Origin: Azotobacter vinelandii
Lineage (GTDB): Bacteria; Pseudomonadota; Gammaproteobacteria; Pseudomonadales; Pseudomonadaceae
Assembly (NCBI RefSeq): GCF_001571105.1
Contig: NZ_BCTD01000004.1
DNA length: 64,000 nt
Direction: 5' to 3' (one strand)
The translations under genes and the position numbers were made by a program. The notes beneath the pieces were generated by a model. The model was not told the origin of the DNA. It did no database searches and saw only the letters and a program-made list of their open reading frames with translations. This document shows positions 40,931 through 49,735 of this stretch, piece after piece; the first letter of the stretch is position 1, and every line of letters begins with the position of its first letter.

Positions 40931-42148
40931 TCACCGCACGTAGAAGATCTCCGGTCCGTCACCGTCGTCCTCGTCGTCGAAGTCGTCCTCATCCTCCAGC
41001 GCATCGGCGCTCTTCAGGCCGGCGCGGCGCAGCGCGCGCTGATCGTCGAGCGCCTGCAGGCGTACGCGCGCCTCGTCCTCGATGCGCCGATCCAGCTCGA
41101 CCAGCGCATCGGCGTATTCCGGGTCCTCGGCGATGCGCCGGGCGCGCTCGTCCAGATAGTGCATGATGTCCTGGCAGAGAGCCTCGGTACCCTCCCGCTC
41201 CAGCGCGGAGATCACATATACCGGCCCCTGCCAGTCGAGTCGCTCGAGCACCGCGCGCAACCGCTCCTCGCGCTCCTCGTCGAGCAACTGATCGGCCTTG
41301 TTCAGCACTAGCCAGCGCTCGCGCTCGGTCAGCGCCGGACTGAACTTCTCCAGCTCGCGCAGAATGGTTTCCGCCGCCCCGGCCGGATCGCCGCCATCGA
41401 GCGGCGCCATGTCCACCAGATGCAGCAGCAGGCGGGTACGCGCCAGATGCTTGAGGAAACGGATGCCCAGCCCCGCGCCCTCCGCCGCGCCCTCGATCAG
41501 TCCGGGGATGTCGGCGACCACGAAGCTCTTGTAGCGGCCGACACTGACCACCCCGAGATTCGGCACCAGGGTCGTGAAGGGATAGTCGGCGACCTTCGGC
41601 TTGGCGGCCGATACGGCACGGATGAAGGTGCTCTTGCCGGCGTTCGGCAAACCGAGCAGCCCCACATCGGCCAGCACCTTGAGCTCCAGCTTGAGATCCC
41701 GCGCCTCGCCCGGCTTGCCCGGCGTGGTCTGCCGCGGCGCGCGGTTGGTGCTGGACTTGAAGCGGGTGTTGCCCAGGCCGTGCCAGCCCCCCTGGGCGAC
41801 CAGCAGGCGCTGCCCGGGACGGACCAGGTCGCCGATGATCTCCTGGGTGCCGGAATCGATCACCGTGGTGCCGACCGGTACCGGCAGGATCAGATCATCT
41901 CCCTTGGCCCCGGTGCAGTCGTTGCTGCCGCCCTTCTCGCCGCGCTGTGCCTCGAAGCGGCGTGTGTAGCGGTAGTCCACCAGGGTGTTGAGGTTCTCGT
42001 CGGCCTCCAGATACACGGAACCGCCGTCGCCACCGTCGCCACCATTGGGGCCGCCCTTTTCGATGAACTTCTCGCGACGAAAGCTCATCATGCCGTTGCC
42101 ACCGTCACCGGCCTTTACAAAAATCGAAACTTCATCGACGAATTTCAT
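40931..42148 (-). CDS. obg: Obg/CgtA GTPase
   Basis: Ribosome-associated GTPase of 405 residues acting in 50S maturation and stress response. ATG at 42148 gives MKFVDEVSIFVKAGDGGNG. The glycine-rich Obg domain covers residues 1-158 (GGPNGGDGGDGGSVYLEAD). The G domain has GLPNAGKSTFI, DIPGLIEGA and NKAD. The C-terminal tail is acidic (DALEDEDDFDDEDDGDGP). Confidence 0.97.
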   Translation of the reverse strand: MKFVDEVSIFVKAGDGGNGMMSFRREKFIEKGGPNGGDGGDGGSVYLEADENLNTLVDYRYTRRFEAQRGEKGGSNDCTGAKGDDLILPVPVGTTVIDSGTQEIIGDLVRPGQRLLVAQGGWHGLGNTRFKSSTNRAPRQTTPGKPGEARDLKLELKVLADVGLLGLPNAGKSTFIRAVSAAKPKVADYPFTTLVPNLGVVSVGRYKSFVVADIPGLIEGAAEGAGLGIRFLKHLARTRLLLHLVDMAPLDGGDPAGAAETILRELEKFSPALTERERWLVLNKADQLLDEEREERLRAVLERLDWQGPVYVISALEREGTEALCQDIMHYLDERARRIAEDPEYADALVELDRRIEDEARVRLQALDDQRALRRAGLKSADALEDEDDFDDEDDGDGPEIFYVR

Positions 42149-42204
42149 GGGTACGCCTCCCGCCAATGGGACGGGCCGAGTGAAACGGGTGATACAGGAT
42201 ACAG

Positions 42205-42240
42205 AAACAAAAAAGCCCCGTCGCTTGACAGGGCTTTTCC
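42205..42240 (-). terminator. Terminator of the rplU-rpmA operon
   Basis: An 11-bp stem with one mismatch (AAAAGCCCCGTC / GACAGGGCTTTT, 42211-42222 and 42227-42238), followed on the minus strand by TTTTTTGTTT. It separates rpmA from obg. Confidence 0.85.
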
Positions 42241-42253
42241 GGCGCTCTCGAAA

Positions 42254-42511
42254 TCAGGCGGGTACGACGCTCACGTAGCGACGACCGAAGGCACCTTTCA
42301 CTTCGAACTTGACCACGCCCTCCACCTTCGCGAACAGGGTGTGATCCTTGCCGATACCCACACCGAAGCCGGGATGGAACTGGGTGCCGCGCTGACGCAC
42401 GATGATGTTGCCGGCCCTGATGGCCTGGCCGCCGAAGATCTTCACGCCAAGGCGTTTACTTTCCGAGTCGCGACCGTTGCGGGTAGAACCGCCAGCTTTT
42501 TTGTGTGCCAT
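42254..42511 (-). CDS. rpmA: 50S ribosomal protein L27
   Basis: 85 residues beginning MAHKKAGGSTRNGRDSESKR, the typical bacterial L27 whose N-terminus reaches the peptidyl-transferase centre. RQRGTQFHPGFGVGIGKDHT is also characteristic. It is the second gene after rplU. Confidence 0.98.
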   Translation of the reverse strand: MAHKKAGGSTRNGRDSESKRLGVKIFGGQAIRAGNIIVRQRGTQFHPGFGVGIGKDHTLFAKVEGVVKFEVKGAFGRRYVSVVPA

Positions 42512-42544
42512 GAGTTCGTTACTCCAGATAGCGGCTATTCAGGC

Positions 42545-42856
42545 TCAGGCCTGGATACCGGTGATTTTGACTTCGGTGAACCACTGACGGTGGCCCTGGT
42601 GCTTCATGTGGTGCTTGCGGCGGCGGAACTTGATGATGCTCACCTTGTCGTGACGGCCCTGGCCCACGACCTCGGCGGTCACCTTGGCGCCATCGACCAC
42701 GGGGGCACCGATCTTCACGTCGTCACCGTTGCCGACCAGCAGCACGCGGTCGAAAGTGACGGATTCGCCAGTGCCCACTTCGAGCTTCTCGATCTTGAGG
42801 AATTCGCCTTCGGCAACCTTGTATTGCTTGCCGCCGGTCACAATTACTGCGTACAT
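42545..42856 (-). CDS. rplU: 50S ribosomal protein L21
   Basis: 103 residues from ATG 42856 (MYAVIVTGGKQYKVAEGEFL); the open frame upstream is not part of the protein. The C-terminus KFRRRKHHMKHQGHRQWFTE is typical. It is the first gene of the L21-L27 operon, divergent from ispB. Confidence 0.98.
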   Translation of the reverse strand: MYAVIVTGGKQYKVAEGEFLKIEKLEVGTGESVTFDRVLLVGNGDDVKIGAPVVDGAKVTAEVVGQGRHDKVSIIKFRRRKHHMKHQGHRQWFTEVKITGIQA

Positions 42857-42990
42857 GGTATGTCTCCGTTGATCCTGCTCACCCGGCGCTTTATAGAAGG
42901 AGTCGTTGGCCGGCATGGCTGCGCGGACGGGTTCGACCGCCTGCGCCATTGCGTAAGACAGGGAAATACCCAGGAAAGTTAGGGTCCGCG

Positions 42991-43019
42991 ATTGTACGCA
43001 AGCACCGGAAGCCGCGCAA
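42991..43019 (-). promoter_or_regulatory. Promoter of rplU-rpmA
   Basis: On the minus strand TTGCGC (43014-43019), a 17-bp spacer and TACAAT (42991-42996). It is divergent from, and adjacent to, the ispB promoter. Confidence 0.65.
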
Positions 43020-43037
43020 GCGGCGCCGGGCCTCGCC

Positions 43038-43066
43038 TTGACAGCCTATACCCTGCCACCTAGCAT
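43038..43066 (+). promoter_or_regulatory. Promoter of ispB
   Basis: TTGACA (43038-43043), a 17-bp spacer and TAGCAT (43061-43066), 33 bp upstream of the ATG. Confidence 0.75.
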
Positions 43067-43099
43067 GCCGCGGCAATTGATCAGGAGCTCGATGCGTTG

Positions 43100-44068
43100 A
43101 TGCAACCCCAGGCCTTTTACCGCGTGGTCGCGGACGATTTCAGCGCTGTTGACGGCATCATCCGCAAACAGCTCACATCGCGTGTCCCCTTGGTGGAAAC
43201 GATCGGCGACTACATCATCTCCGCCGGTGGTAAGCGCCTGCGTCCTCTGCTGGTGCTGCTGTGCGGCAACGCTCTCGGCAAGTGTGACGAGCGGATGCGC
43301 CTGCTGGCCGCCGCCATCGAGTTCCTGCACACCTCCACCCTGCTGCACGACGACGTGGTCGACGACTCCGAGCTGCGCCGCGGCCGCTCTACCTCCAACG
43401 CCCTCTGGGGCAATGCGCCGAGCGTGCTGGTCGGCGACTTTCTCTATGCGCGCTGCTTCGAGATGCTGGTCGAGCTGGCCTCCATGCCGGTGATGCGCAT
43501 CATGTCCCAGGCCACCCGGGTGATCGCCGAGGGCGAAGTGCTGCAGTTGTCCAAGGTGCGCGACGCCAGCACCACGGAAGAAACCTACATGGAAGTCATC
43601 CGCGGCAAGACCGCGATGCTCTTCGAGGCCGCCAGCCATGGCGCCGCCAGCCTGGCCGGCGCCACGTCGGAACAGGCCGAGGCGCTGCGCTGCTTCGGCG
43701 ACTCGCTCGGCGTCGCCTTCCAGTTGGTGGACGACCTGCTCGACTACCGCGGCGATGCCGAGACCCTGGGCAAGAACGTCGGCGACGACCTGGCCGAAGG
43801 CAAACCGACCCTGCCGCTCATCTATACGATGCGCGAAGGCACTCCCGGGCAGGCCGCCCTGGTACGCCGGGCGATCCAGAAGGGCGGGATCGAGGACCTG
43901 ACCGCCATCGTCGCCGCCGTGGAGGCCGCCGGCGCCCTGGACTACACCGCCCGCCGGGCCCGCGAGCACGCCGAGCGCGCCATCGCCTGCCTGGATACCC
44001 TGCCGCCCGGCGAATATCGCGATGCCCTCGTCGAGCTGAGCCGTTTCGCCGTGGCACGCACCCACTGA
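43100..44068 (+). CDS. ispB: Polyprenyl diphosphate synthase (ubiquinone side chain)
   Basis: All-trans polyprenyl synthase of 322 residues that makes the ubiquinone tail. ATG at 43100 gives MQPQAFYRVVADDFSAVDGI; a TTG directly before it is also open. The first aspartate-rich motif is LLHDDVVDDSELRRG (about residue 82) and the second QLVDDLLDYRGDAETLGKNVGDDL is split around residue 215. GGKRLRPLL is present. Chain length (C40 or C45) cannot be fixed by eye. Confidence 0.95.
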   Translation: MQPQAFYRVVADDFSAVDGIIRKQLTSRVPLVETIGDYIISAGGKRLRPLLVLLCGNALGKCDERMRLLAAAIEFLHTSTLLHDDVVDDSELRRGRSTSNALWGNAPSVLVGDFLYARCFEMLVELASMPVMRIMSQATRVIAEGEVLQLSKVRDASTTEETYMEVIRGKTAMLFEAASHGAASLAGATSEQAEALRCFGDSLGVAFQLVDDLLDYRGDAETLGKNVGDDLAEGKPTLPLIYTMREGTPGQAALVRRAIQKGGIEDLTAIVAAVEAAGALDYTARRAREHAERAIACLDTLPPGEYRDALVELSRFAVARTH

Positions 44069-44087
44069 CGCCGAGCCGGGTTCGGAC

Positions 44088-44128
44088 GGAACGAAGAAGC
44101 CGGGCCATGGGCCCGGCTTCTTCGTTCC
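44088..44128. terminator. Perfect 19-bp hairpin between convergent ispB and fklB
   Basis: GGAACGAAGAAGCCGGGCC pairs perfectly with its complement at 44110-44128 around a 3-base loop ATG. It has no long T-run, but sits exactly between convergent genes and can block both transcripts. Confidence 0.8.
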
Positions 44129-44158
44129 ACCTGCGGCAAACCGGCGGGTATCCGCCTT

Positions 44159-44776
44159 TTACAGCACGTCCAGCAGTTCGACGTCGAACACCAGCACGCT
44201 GTGCGGCGGGATGCTGCCGATGGCCTGATCGCCGTAGGCCAGCTCGCTCGGAACATAAAGACGCCATTTGCTGCCGCTATTCATCAGTTGCAACGCCTCG
44301 GTCCAGCCGGCGATCACGCCGTTGACCGGAAATTCGGCCGGCTGCCCGCGCTGGTAGGAGCTGTCGAACACGCTGCCGTCGATCAGGGTGCCGTGGTAGT
44401 GGGTGCGCACCCGATCCTCGCGGCCCGGCTTGCGCCCCTCGCCGGCCTTCAGCACTTCGTATTGCAGACCGGAAGCCAGCACCGTGACACCTTCGCGCCT
44501 GGCGTTCTCGGCGAGGAAGGAAACGCCGGAGGCGGCCGCCGCTTCGGCCTTGGCCTGGGTTTCGGCCTGCATGCGCTCGCGGATGACCTTGAAGCTCGCC
44601 GACAGCGCCGCCGGCTCGACGCGGCTGGCCTGGCCGCCGAAGGCATCGGCCAGGCCGGCGAGGATCGCCTCGAGCTCGACCCCGGGCGGCGGATTGTCAC
44701 GGATCTGGTCGCCCAACTGGCGCCCGATGCCGTAACTGACGCGGGCTTCGTCGGTGGAAAGGTTGAGTTCGCTCAT
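44159..44776 (-). CDS. fklB: FKBP-type peptidyl-prolyl cis-trans isomerase
   Basis: 205 residues from ATG 44776 (MSELNLSTDEARVSYGIGRQLGD). The N-terminal dimerisation helices (FKBP_N) cover residues 1-100. The FKBP domain follows: GLQYEVLKAGEG, VRTHYHGTLIDGSVFDSS, VIAGWTEALQLM and PSELAYGDQAIG. It has no signal peptide, so the FklB/cytoplasmic type is more likely than FkpA. Confidence 0.92.
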   Translation of the reverse strand: MSELNLSTDEARVSYGIGRQLGDQIRDNPPPGVELEAILAGLADAFGGQASRVEPAALSASFKVIRERMQAETQAKAEAAAASGVSFLAENARREGVTVLASGLQYEVLKAGEGRKPGREDRVRTHYHGTLIDGSVFDSSYQRGQPAEFPVNGVIAGWTEALQLMNSGSKWRLYVPSELAYGDQAIGSIPPHSVLVFDVELLDVL

Positions 44777-44912
44777 GACGGATTTCCAGTCGGTGAAAAG
44801 GCCCGACAGACTAGCACAAGCGCGGGACCGGGACCGGGACCGGGAAGACGATGGCCGGGCCCTCCACGGGCCACCATCCATGCGAAAGCCTCCGAAGGGA
44901 AACCTCTTCCCT

Positions 44913-45407
44913 TCAATGGGCGTGCTTGGCCATCTTCTCCAGATAGCTCATGACGAAGGCGGAAACGACGAAGGTCATGTGGATGAGCACGTACCACAGC
45001 AGCTTGTCGTTGGGGATCTTCTGCGCATCCATGAACACACGCAGCAGGTGGATCGAGGAGATGGCGACGATGGAGGCGGCCACCTTCAGCTTCAGCGAGC
45101 CGGAATCCATCTTGCCCAGCCAGTCGAGCTTCTCCTTGCCCTCGTCGATGTCCAGTTGGGAGACGAAGTTCTCGTAGCCGGAAATCATCACCATCACCAG
45201 CAGGCCGCCGACCAGCGCCATGTCGATCATCGAAAGCAGGACCAGGATCAATTCCGCCTCGGCCATCTCGAGCACGTGCGGCAGCAGATGATAGACCTCC
45301 TGGAAGAACTTCAGGGTCAGCGCCAGCAGGGCCACGGACAGGCCGATATAGATCGGCGCCAGCAGCCAGCGGGAGGCATACATCGCATTTTCGAGAAAAC
45401 GTTCCAT
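44913..45407 (-). CDS. UPF0114 (YqhA-like) membrane protein
   Basis: 164 residues from ATG 45407 (MERFLENAMYASRWLLAPIY). There are four membrane segments: LLAPIYIGLSVALLALTLKF, ILVLLSMIDMALVGGLLVMV, VAASIVAISSIHLLRVF and VLIHMTFVVSAFVMSYL. The length equals E. coli YqhA. The function is unknown in the family. Confidence 0.92.
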   Translation of the reverse strand: MERFLENAMYASRWLLAPIYIGLSVALLALTLKFFQEVYHLLPHVLEMAEAELILVLLSMIDMALVGGLLVMVMISGYENFVSQLDIDEGKEKLDWLGKMDSGSLKLKVAASIVAISSIHLLRVFMDAQKIPNDKLLWYVLIHMTFVVSAFVMSYLEKMAKHAH

Positions 45408-45608
45408 AGGGCATCCACTCAGCCAAAAACGGCGGCGAGTATACCCATGGCCCGGAGCGGGACTGAAGCCGCCCGCCGGAGCCGGAAATGCCTGGCAACA
45501 TATCCCCATCCACTGTGGATAACCCTGTGAACGGAAGGCGGAAGGATTTCCCCGGAGCCCGCCGGACGCATCCTCGCCGCCATCGAACAAATCTCGACCA
45601 GCCTGCGC

Positions 45609-45950
45609 TCAAAGCTCCGGCTGCGACTCGCAACCGCCCGGACGACAGCGCCGCGGTCCGTTCAGCCGGCGCAGTTCGGCCTGCAGGTGCAAGCACCAGA
45701 TGAGCGGGTCGGAGCACTCCTGGTAACCTACTCCAGCCAGGCTGGCGGCCACCTCGTCGAGCACCCGCCCCGCCGCCACGGGCCCGCGAAACGGCCCCTG
45801 GGCCTTGACCGAGGACGGCTGCGCGCCGGACAGGCCGGCGGCGAAGAGCAGGATCCACAGTCCCTGCTCCCCCGCCAGCGGACGGGTCGCCAGTTCGATG
45901 CGAACGGTCAGCCCCAGGCAGTTGCGGATCAGACAAAGCGTGCGTGACAT
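45609..45950 (-). CDS. Conserved hypothetical protein with cysteine-rich ends
   Basis: 113 residues from ATG 45950 with AAGGGGGA upstream: MSRTLCLIRNCLGLTVRIEL, GLWILLFAAGLSGAQPSSV, VGYQECSDPLIWCLHLQAEL, and the C-terminus PRRCRPGGCESQPEL. I recall a similar gene at this place in Pseudomonas genomes but no function. The even cysteine number (six) is notable, though there is no clear signal peptide. Confidence 0.7.
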   Translation of the reverse strand: MSRTLCLIRNCLGLTVRIELATRPLAGEQGLWILLFAAGLSGAQPSSVKAQGPFRGPVAAGRVLDEVAASLAGVGYQECSDPLIWCLHLQAELRRLNGPRRCRPGGCESQPEL

Positions 45951-46112
45951 AGGGCAATCCCCCTTCAGGGTCTTGCTTTCAGCGTACACCCCGCGAAGCG
46001 CCTGGGAAAACTTTTGCTTCCGCCCAGCCTGTGGATAAGTCTGTGAACGAGTTCGGGAAAACCGGAATCGCCCGGCGATATCCCGCCGTCCCGGTTTCGG
46101 ACGGACGGTGCC

Positions 46113-48533
46113 TCACTCCGACAGGCCGACCTGCGGCTCCTTCGGCTTGCCCGAATCCTCTTCCATGCCCATTTCGGCGATTTCCCGCAGCCGCTCGACC
46201 ACCCGCGCATTGACGCTGCCGGCCGGGAAGCGGCCCTGCCCGTCCGGGGCGCCGGCCGGCTCGCCGAGCAGCAGGCTGAGCGCCTCGTCCACCTGGCGCA
46301 CCGCATAGACATGGAAGTTCCCGGCGCGCACCGCCTGCAGCACACGTTCGTCGAGCATCAGGTTGGTGACGTTGGCGCGCGGGATGATCACCCCCTGCTC
46401 GCCGGTCAGCCCGCGCGCCTCGCAGAGGCGGAAGAAACCCTCAATCTTCTCGTTGACCCCGCCGACCGCCTGCACCTCGCCGAACTGGTTGATCGAGCCG
46501 GTAATGGCGAAGCATTGCCTGAGCGGCGTACGCGACAGCGCCGAGATCAGCGTGCAGACCTCGCCGAGGGAGGCGCTGTCGCCATCGACGTAACCGTAGG
46601 ACTGCTCCAGGGCGATGCTCGCCGATATCTCCAGCGGAAACTCCTGGGCGTAGCGGCTGCCGAGATAGCCGGTGAGGATCATCACCCCCTTGGAATGGAT
46701 CGGCTGGCCGAGGTTGACCTCGCGCTCGATGTCGACGATCCCCGAACCGCCCGGATAGACGGTAGCGGAGATCCGCGCCGGCACACCGAAGGCGGAGTCG
46801 CCGATCTCCAGCACGGTCAGCCCGTTGCACTTGCCGATCGCCGCGCCTTCGGTGTCGATCAGGATGATGCCGGCGAGCATGTCGTCGAGAACGCGTGCCG
46901 AAACCCGTCCGGTACGGGTTTCCTTGGCCTTCAGGGCGCGCTCGATGTGACCGACGTCGGTCAGCGCTTCGCCGGCCAGCTGGCGAACGAAATCGGCCTC
47001 GCTGACCAGTTGGAACAGGTCGCCGATGCGCGCCGACAACCGCCCCTGGTGCTCGGCCAGACGCGCGCTGTAGGTCGCCAGGCGCGCCACCGCCGGACCG
47101 GTCAGGGGCGCCATGCCCTCCTCCGAGGTGCGGGTCTTGAGCAACTGGGCGAACTGCTCGAGGCTGTCGTCGCCAAGAGGGATCTCCTCGTCGAAATCCA
47201 CCAATACGCGGAACATCTCCTGGAAGTCGGGATCCAGCTCCTGCAGCGCGTAATAGAGTTGCCGCGAGCCGACGATCACCACCTTGAGCTGCAGCGGAAT
47301 GACCTGCGGGGTGAGGGTCACGGTGGCCAGACGGCCCATCTCGGCCAGCGGCGACTCCATCTTCAATTGACGCGAATGCAGGGCGCGCTTGAGGGCGTCC
47401 CAGACGAAGGGCTCGCCGAGCAGCCGTTCCGCCTCGAGGATCAGAAAGCCGCCGTTGGCACGGTGCAGTGCGCCCGGACGCAACTGGCGATAACTGGTGT
47501 AGAGCGCCCCCTGATCGGTGCCGTATTCGATGCGACCGAACAGGTTGTCGTAGATGGGATGCGGCTCGAACACCACCGGCGCGCCACCCTGGCTGTGGTG
47601 GCCGACCACCAGGCTCGGGCAGTACTGCTCGACCAGCAGCGCGCGGCGCTGGGCGTCCGTCGCGTTCTCGTCGCTCAGCAGCTCGACCACGGTACGCAGC
47701 AGGTTGACCTGCATCGCCTGCAGATAGGCGCAGACCCCGGCGTTTTCCGCGTATTTCTCCGAGAGCGGCGCGAGCAGCGGCTGCAGGGCCAGGGTGATGG
47801 TCTCCTCGTTGAGCTGGCGCAACTGGTTGCTCGACTCGCGTTTCCACTGCGGCAGGCTGGACAACTCCTCGTTGAGGCGCTCCTCGAGGTAGCCGATGTC
47901 CCCGTGGAAACGCTCGCGCTCGGCCTCCGGCAACAGGGCGAACTCGCCCTCGTCCAGCGTCTTGCCATCCTTCATCGGGGTGAAGGCGATGTTGGCGCTG
48001 TCGCGATAGAGGGCGATCCCCTTGTCCAGCGCCTGCCGTTCGATGCAATCCAGGGCGCGGTCGTAGCGCTGATTGAAACCACGGTCGATGACGCTCTTCT
48101 TCTGCTGATAGGTCGGCGTCTCGAACACCGCCGGGAAGGTCGCCAGCAGGTTGTCGATCAACAGATTGATGTCGACGATGAACTCGCTGGCGCTGCCCGC
48201 CGCGAGTTGCAGCGAGCGCGGCTCGCGAGGCTCGTCGAAGTGGTTGACATAGACCCAGTCCGACGGAGTTTCCAGGCGCTTGGCCTCGGCCTGTAGATAG
48301 CGCTTGACGTAGGAAAAGCGGCCGGTACCCGGCTCGCCCATGACATAGACGTTGTAACCCGGGCGTGGCATCGCCACGCCGAACTGCAGCGCTTCCACCG
48401 CGCGCTCCTGACCGAGCACGCCGCGAAAGGGCTCCAGTTCGTCGGTATTGGCGAAAGCGAACTGGGCGGGATCGAAGGGACGGGTCAGCTCATCGGGTGC
48501 CAGGCGCAGGCCGGCAGCAACGGAGTCGGGCAT
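46113..48533 (-). CDS. Lon-type ATP-dependent protease (LonB/YcbZ-like)
   Basis: 806 residues. The N-terminal region has a divergent P-loop (VMGEPGTGRFSYVKRYL, about residue 65) and a long helical insertion. The AAA part is in the middle (ALHRANGGFLILEAERLL). The C-terminal S16 protease domain has the catalytic serine in YVDGDSASLGEV (about residue 652) and lysine in GVNEKIEGFF (about residue 695), the Lon spacing of about 43. It lacks the Lon N-terminal substrate domain, so it is not the housekeeping Lon. A similar gene lies here in Pseudomonas. Confidence 0.92.
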   Translation of the reverse strand: MPDSVAAGLRLAPDELTRPFDPAQFAFANTDELEPFRGVLGQERAVEALQFGVAMPRPGYNVYVMGEPGTGRFSYVKRYLQAEAKRLETPSDWVYVNHFDEPREPRSLQLAAGSASEFIVDINLLIDNLLATFPAVFETPTYQQKKSVIDRGFNQRYDRALDCIERQALDKGIALYRDSANIAFTPMKDGKTLDEGEFALLPEAERERFHGDIGYLEERLNEELSSLPQWKRESSNQLRQLNEETITLALQPLLAPLSEKYAENAGVCAYLQAMQVNLLRTVVELLSDENATDAQRRALLVEQYCPSLVVGHHSQGGAPVVFEPHPIYDNLFGRIEYGTDQGALYTSYRQLRPGALHRANGGFLILEAERLLGEPFVWDALKRALHSRQLKMESPLAEMGRLATVTLTPQVIPLQLKVVIVGSRQLYYALQELDPDFQEMFRVLVDFDEEIPLGDDSLEQFAQLLKTRTSEEGMAPLTGPAVARLATYSARLAEHQGRLSARIGDLFQLVSEADFVRQLAGEALTDVGHIERALKAKETRTGRVSARVLDDMLAGIILIDTEGAAIGKCNGLTVLEIGDSAFGVPARISATVYPGGSGIVDIEREVNLGQPIHSKGVMILTGYLGSRYAQEFPLEISASIALEQSYGYVDGDSASLGEVCTLISALSRTPLRQCFAITGSINQFGEVQAVGGVNEKIEGFFRLCEARGLTGEQGVIIPRANVTNLMLDERVLQAVRAGNFHVYAVRQVDEALSLLLGEPAGAPDGQGRFPAGSVNARVVERLREIAEMGMEEDSGKPKEPQVGLSE

Positions 48534-48665
48534 CGAGAGTCCTTACATCGTGCGGCAGGTGCCGCGGAGAGGGGAAAAACAGACGTCATTCTGGCCTTCG
48601 CACCGGTCAGCCGCAAGGCGCCCCTCGGTACCGCACGACATCCGGACGACCGGCCACGCCAGGCC

Positions 48666-48992
48666 TCAGGGTTCCAGTCCGGCGCAGTGGAGGCAGAGTT
48701 CGGCGACCGGCAGCGCCGCCAGGCGCGCCGGCTCGATGGGCCGGCCACAGCGCCGGCAGATGCCATAGCGCCCCTCCACCAACCGCTGGCAGGCCCGCTC
48801 GACCTGGCGCATGCCCGCCTCGGCTTCGGCCAGCAGGGCCTGCAGGACTTCGTCGTTCTGCCGTTCACCGGCACGCTCGACGGCATCCGTGTCGTGCGGC
48901 CGGGCCAGATCGCCGCGAATGGCCTCGGCACGCTGCCGGTAGTCCCGGTGCAGACGCTCCAGGGTGGTCTTTGGATCGAATACGTCGGACAT
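48666..48992 (-). CDS. DksA/TraR-type zinc-finger protein
   Basis: 108 residues from ATG 48992 (MSDVFDPKTTLERLHRDYRQ). An N-terminal coiled-coil helix pair is followed by a C4 zinc finger: YGICRRCGRPIEPARLAALPVAELCLHC. Family members bind the RNA polymerase secondary channel. It is shorter than DksA and the coiled-coil tip is not obviously DxxDxA. A role as a minor polymerase regulator is inference. Confidence 0.88.
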   Translation of the reverse strand: MSDVFDPKTTLERLHRDYRQRAEAIRGDLARPHDTDAVERAGERQNDEVLQALLAEAEAGMRQVERACQRLVEGRYGICRRCGRPIEPARLAALPVAELCLHCAGLEP

Positions 48993-49176
48993 GCTCGCTC
49001 CCGAGAATCGGCCATACTCGTTTTCAGTGTGGCCCAGACTGGGCGATATGCAGTGACCTGCATCAAGCGCACGGCCACCAGCGGGACAGCCGGCTTGACA
49101 GCCCCACCGCATTGCAAAATGCTGCGCACCGGCCGGCGAGGACCGGCCCGTTTCTCACATGAAGAAGAGATCATCG

Positions 49177-49665
49177 ATGAAAAGGATTCTGCTGGGTTCC
49201 CTGTTCGCCATCGCCTCCGCCAACGCCTTCGCCGAGGCGCCGGGCGGCCCGGGCTGCGGCTGGGGCAACATGCTGTTCAAGGGACAACGCGGCCTGGCCT
49301 CGCACCTGGTCGCCTCGACCACCAACGGCTCTTCGGGCAATGCCACCTTCGGCATGACCTCCGGCACCAACGGTTGCCGCACCGACGGCGCCCTGTCCTA
49401 CCAGGGCAAGCCGATGCTGGTGCTGGGCAGCATCATGGACGAGCTTTCCGAGGACATGGCCAAGGGCGAGGGCGAAGCCCTGACCACCTATGCCGTGGTG
49501 CTCGGCGTGCAACCGGAAGACCGCGCCCGCTTCGCCGCCGTGACCCGCGAGCATTTCACGGAAATCTTCAGCTCCGCCGACGTCACCGCCGAGGACGTGC
49601 ACAACGCCACCCTCGCCGTGCTGAAGAAGGACGAGCGCCTGGCCAAGTACGCCGAACGGGCCTGA
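49177..49665 (+). CDS. DUF3015 periplasmic protein
   Basis: 162 residues from ATG 49177, with signal peptide MKRILLGSLFAIASANAFA. The mature protein begins EAPGGPGCGWGNMLFKGQRG. The conserved TSGTNGC motif pairs with the N-terminal GCGWG cysteine, probably as a disulfide. DUF3015 has no defined function. It lies immediately upstream of the DUF4105 gene on the same strand. Confidence 0.85.
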   Translation: MKRILLGSLFAIASANAFAEAPGGPGCGWGNMLFKGQRGLASHLVASTTNGSSGNATFGMTSGTNGCRTDGALSYQGKPMLVLGSIMDELSEDMAKGEGEALTTYAVVLGVQPEDRARFAAVTREHFTEIFSSADVTAEDVHNATLAVLKKDERLAKYAERA

Positions 49666-49735
49666 GCCGGCCGCCCCGCCGCTGTCCCGTGCCCGCTCCG
49701 GCGGGCACTTTCCTGTCCGACCGCCTCATCCCCTC

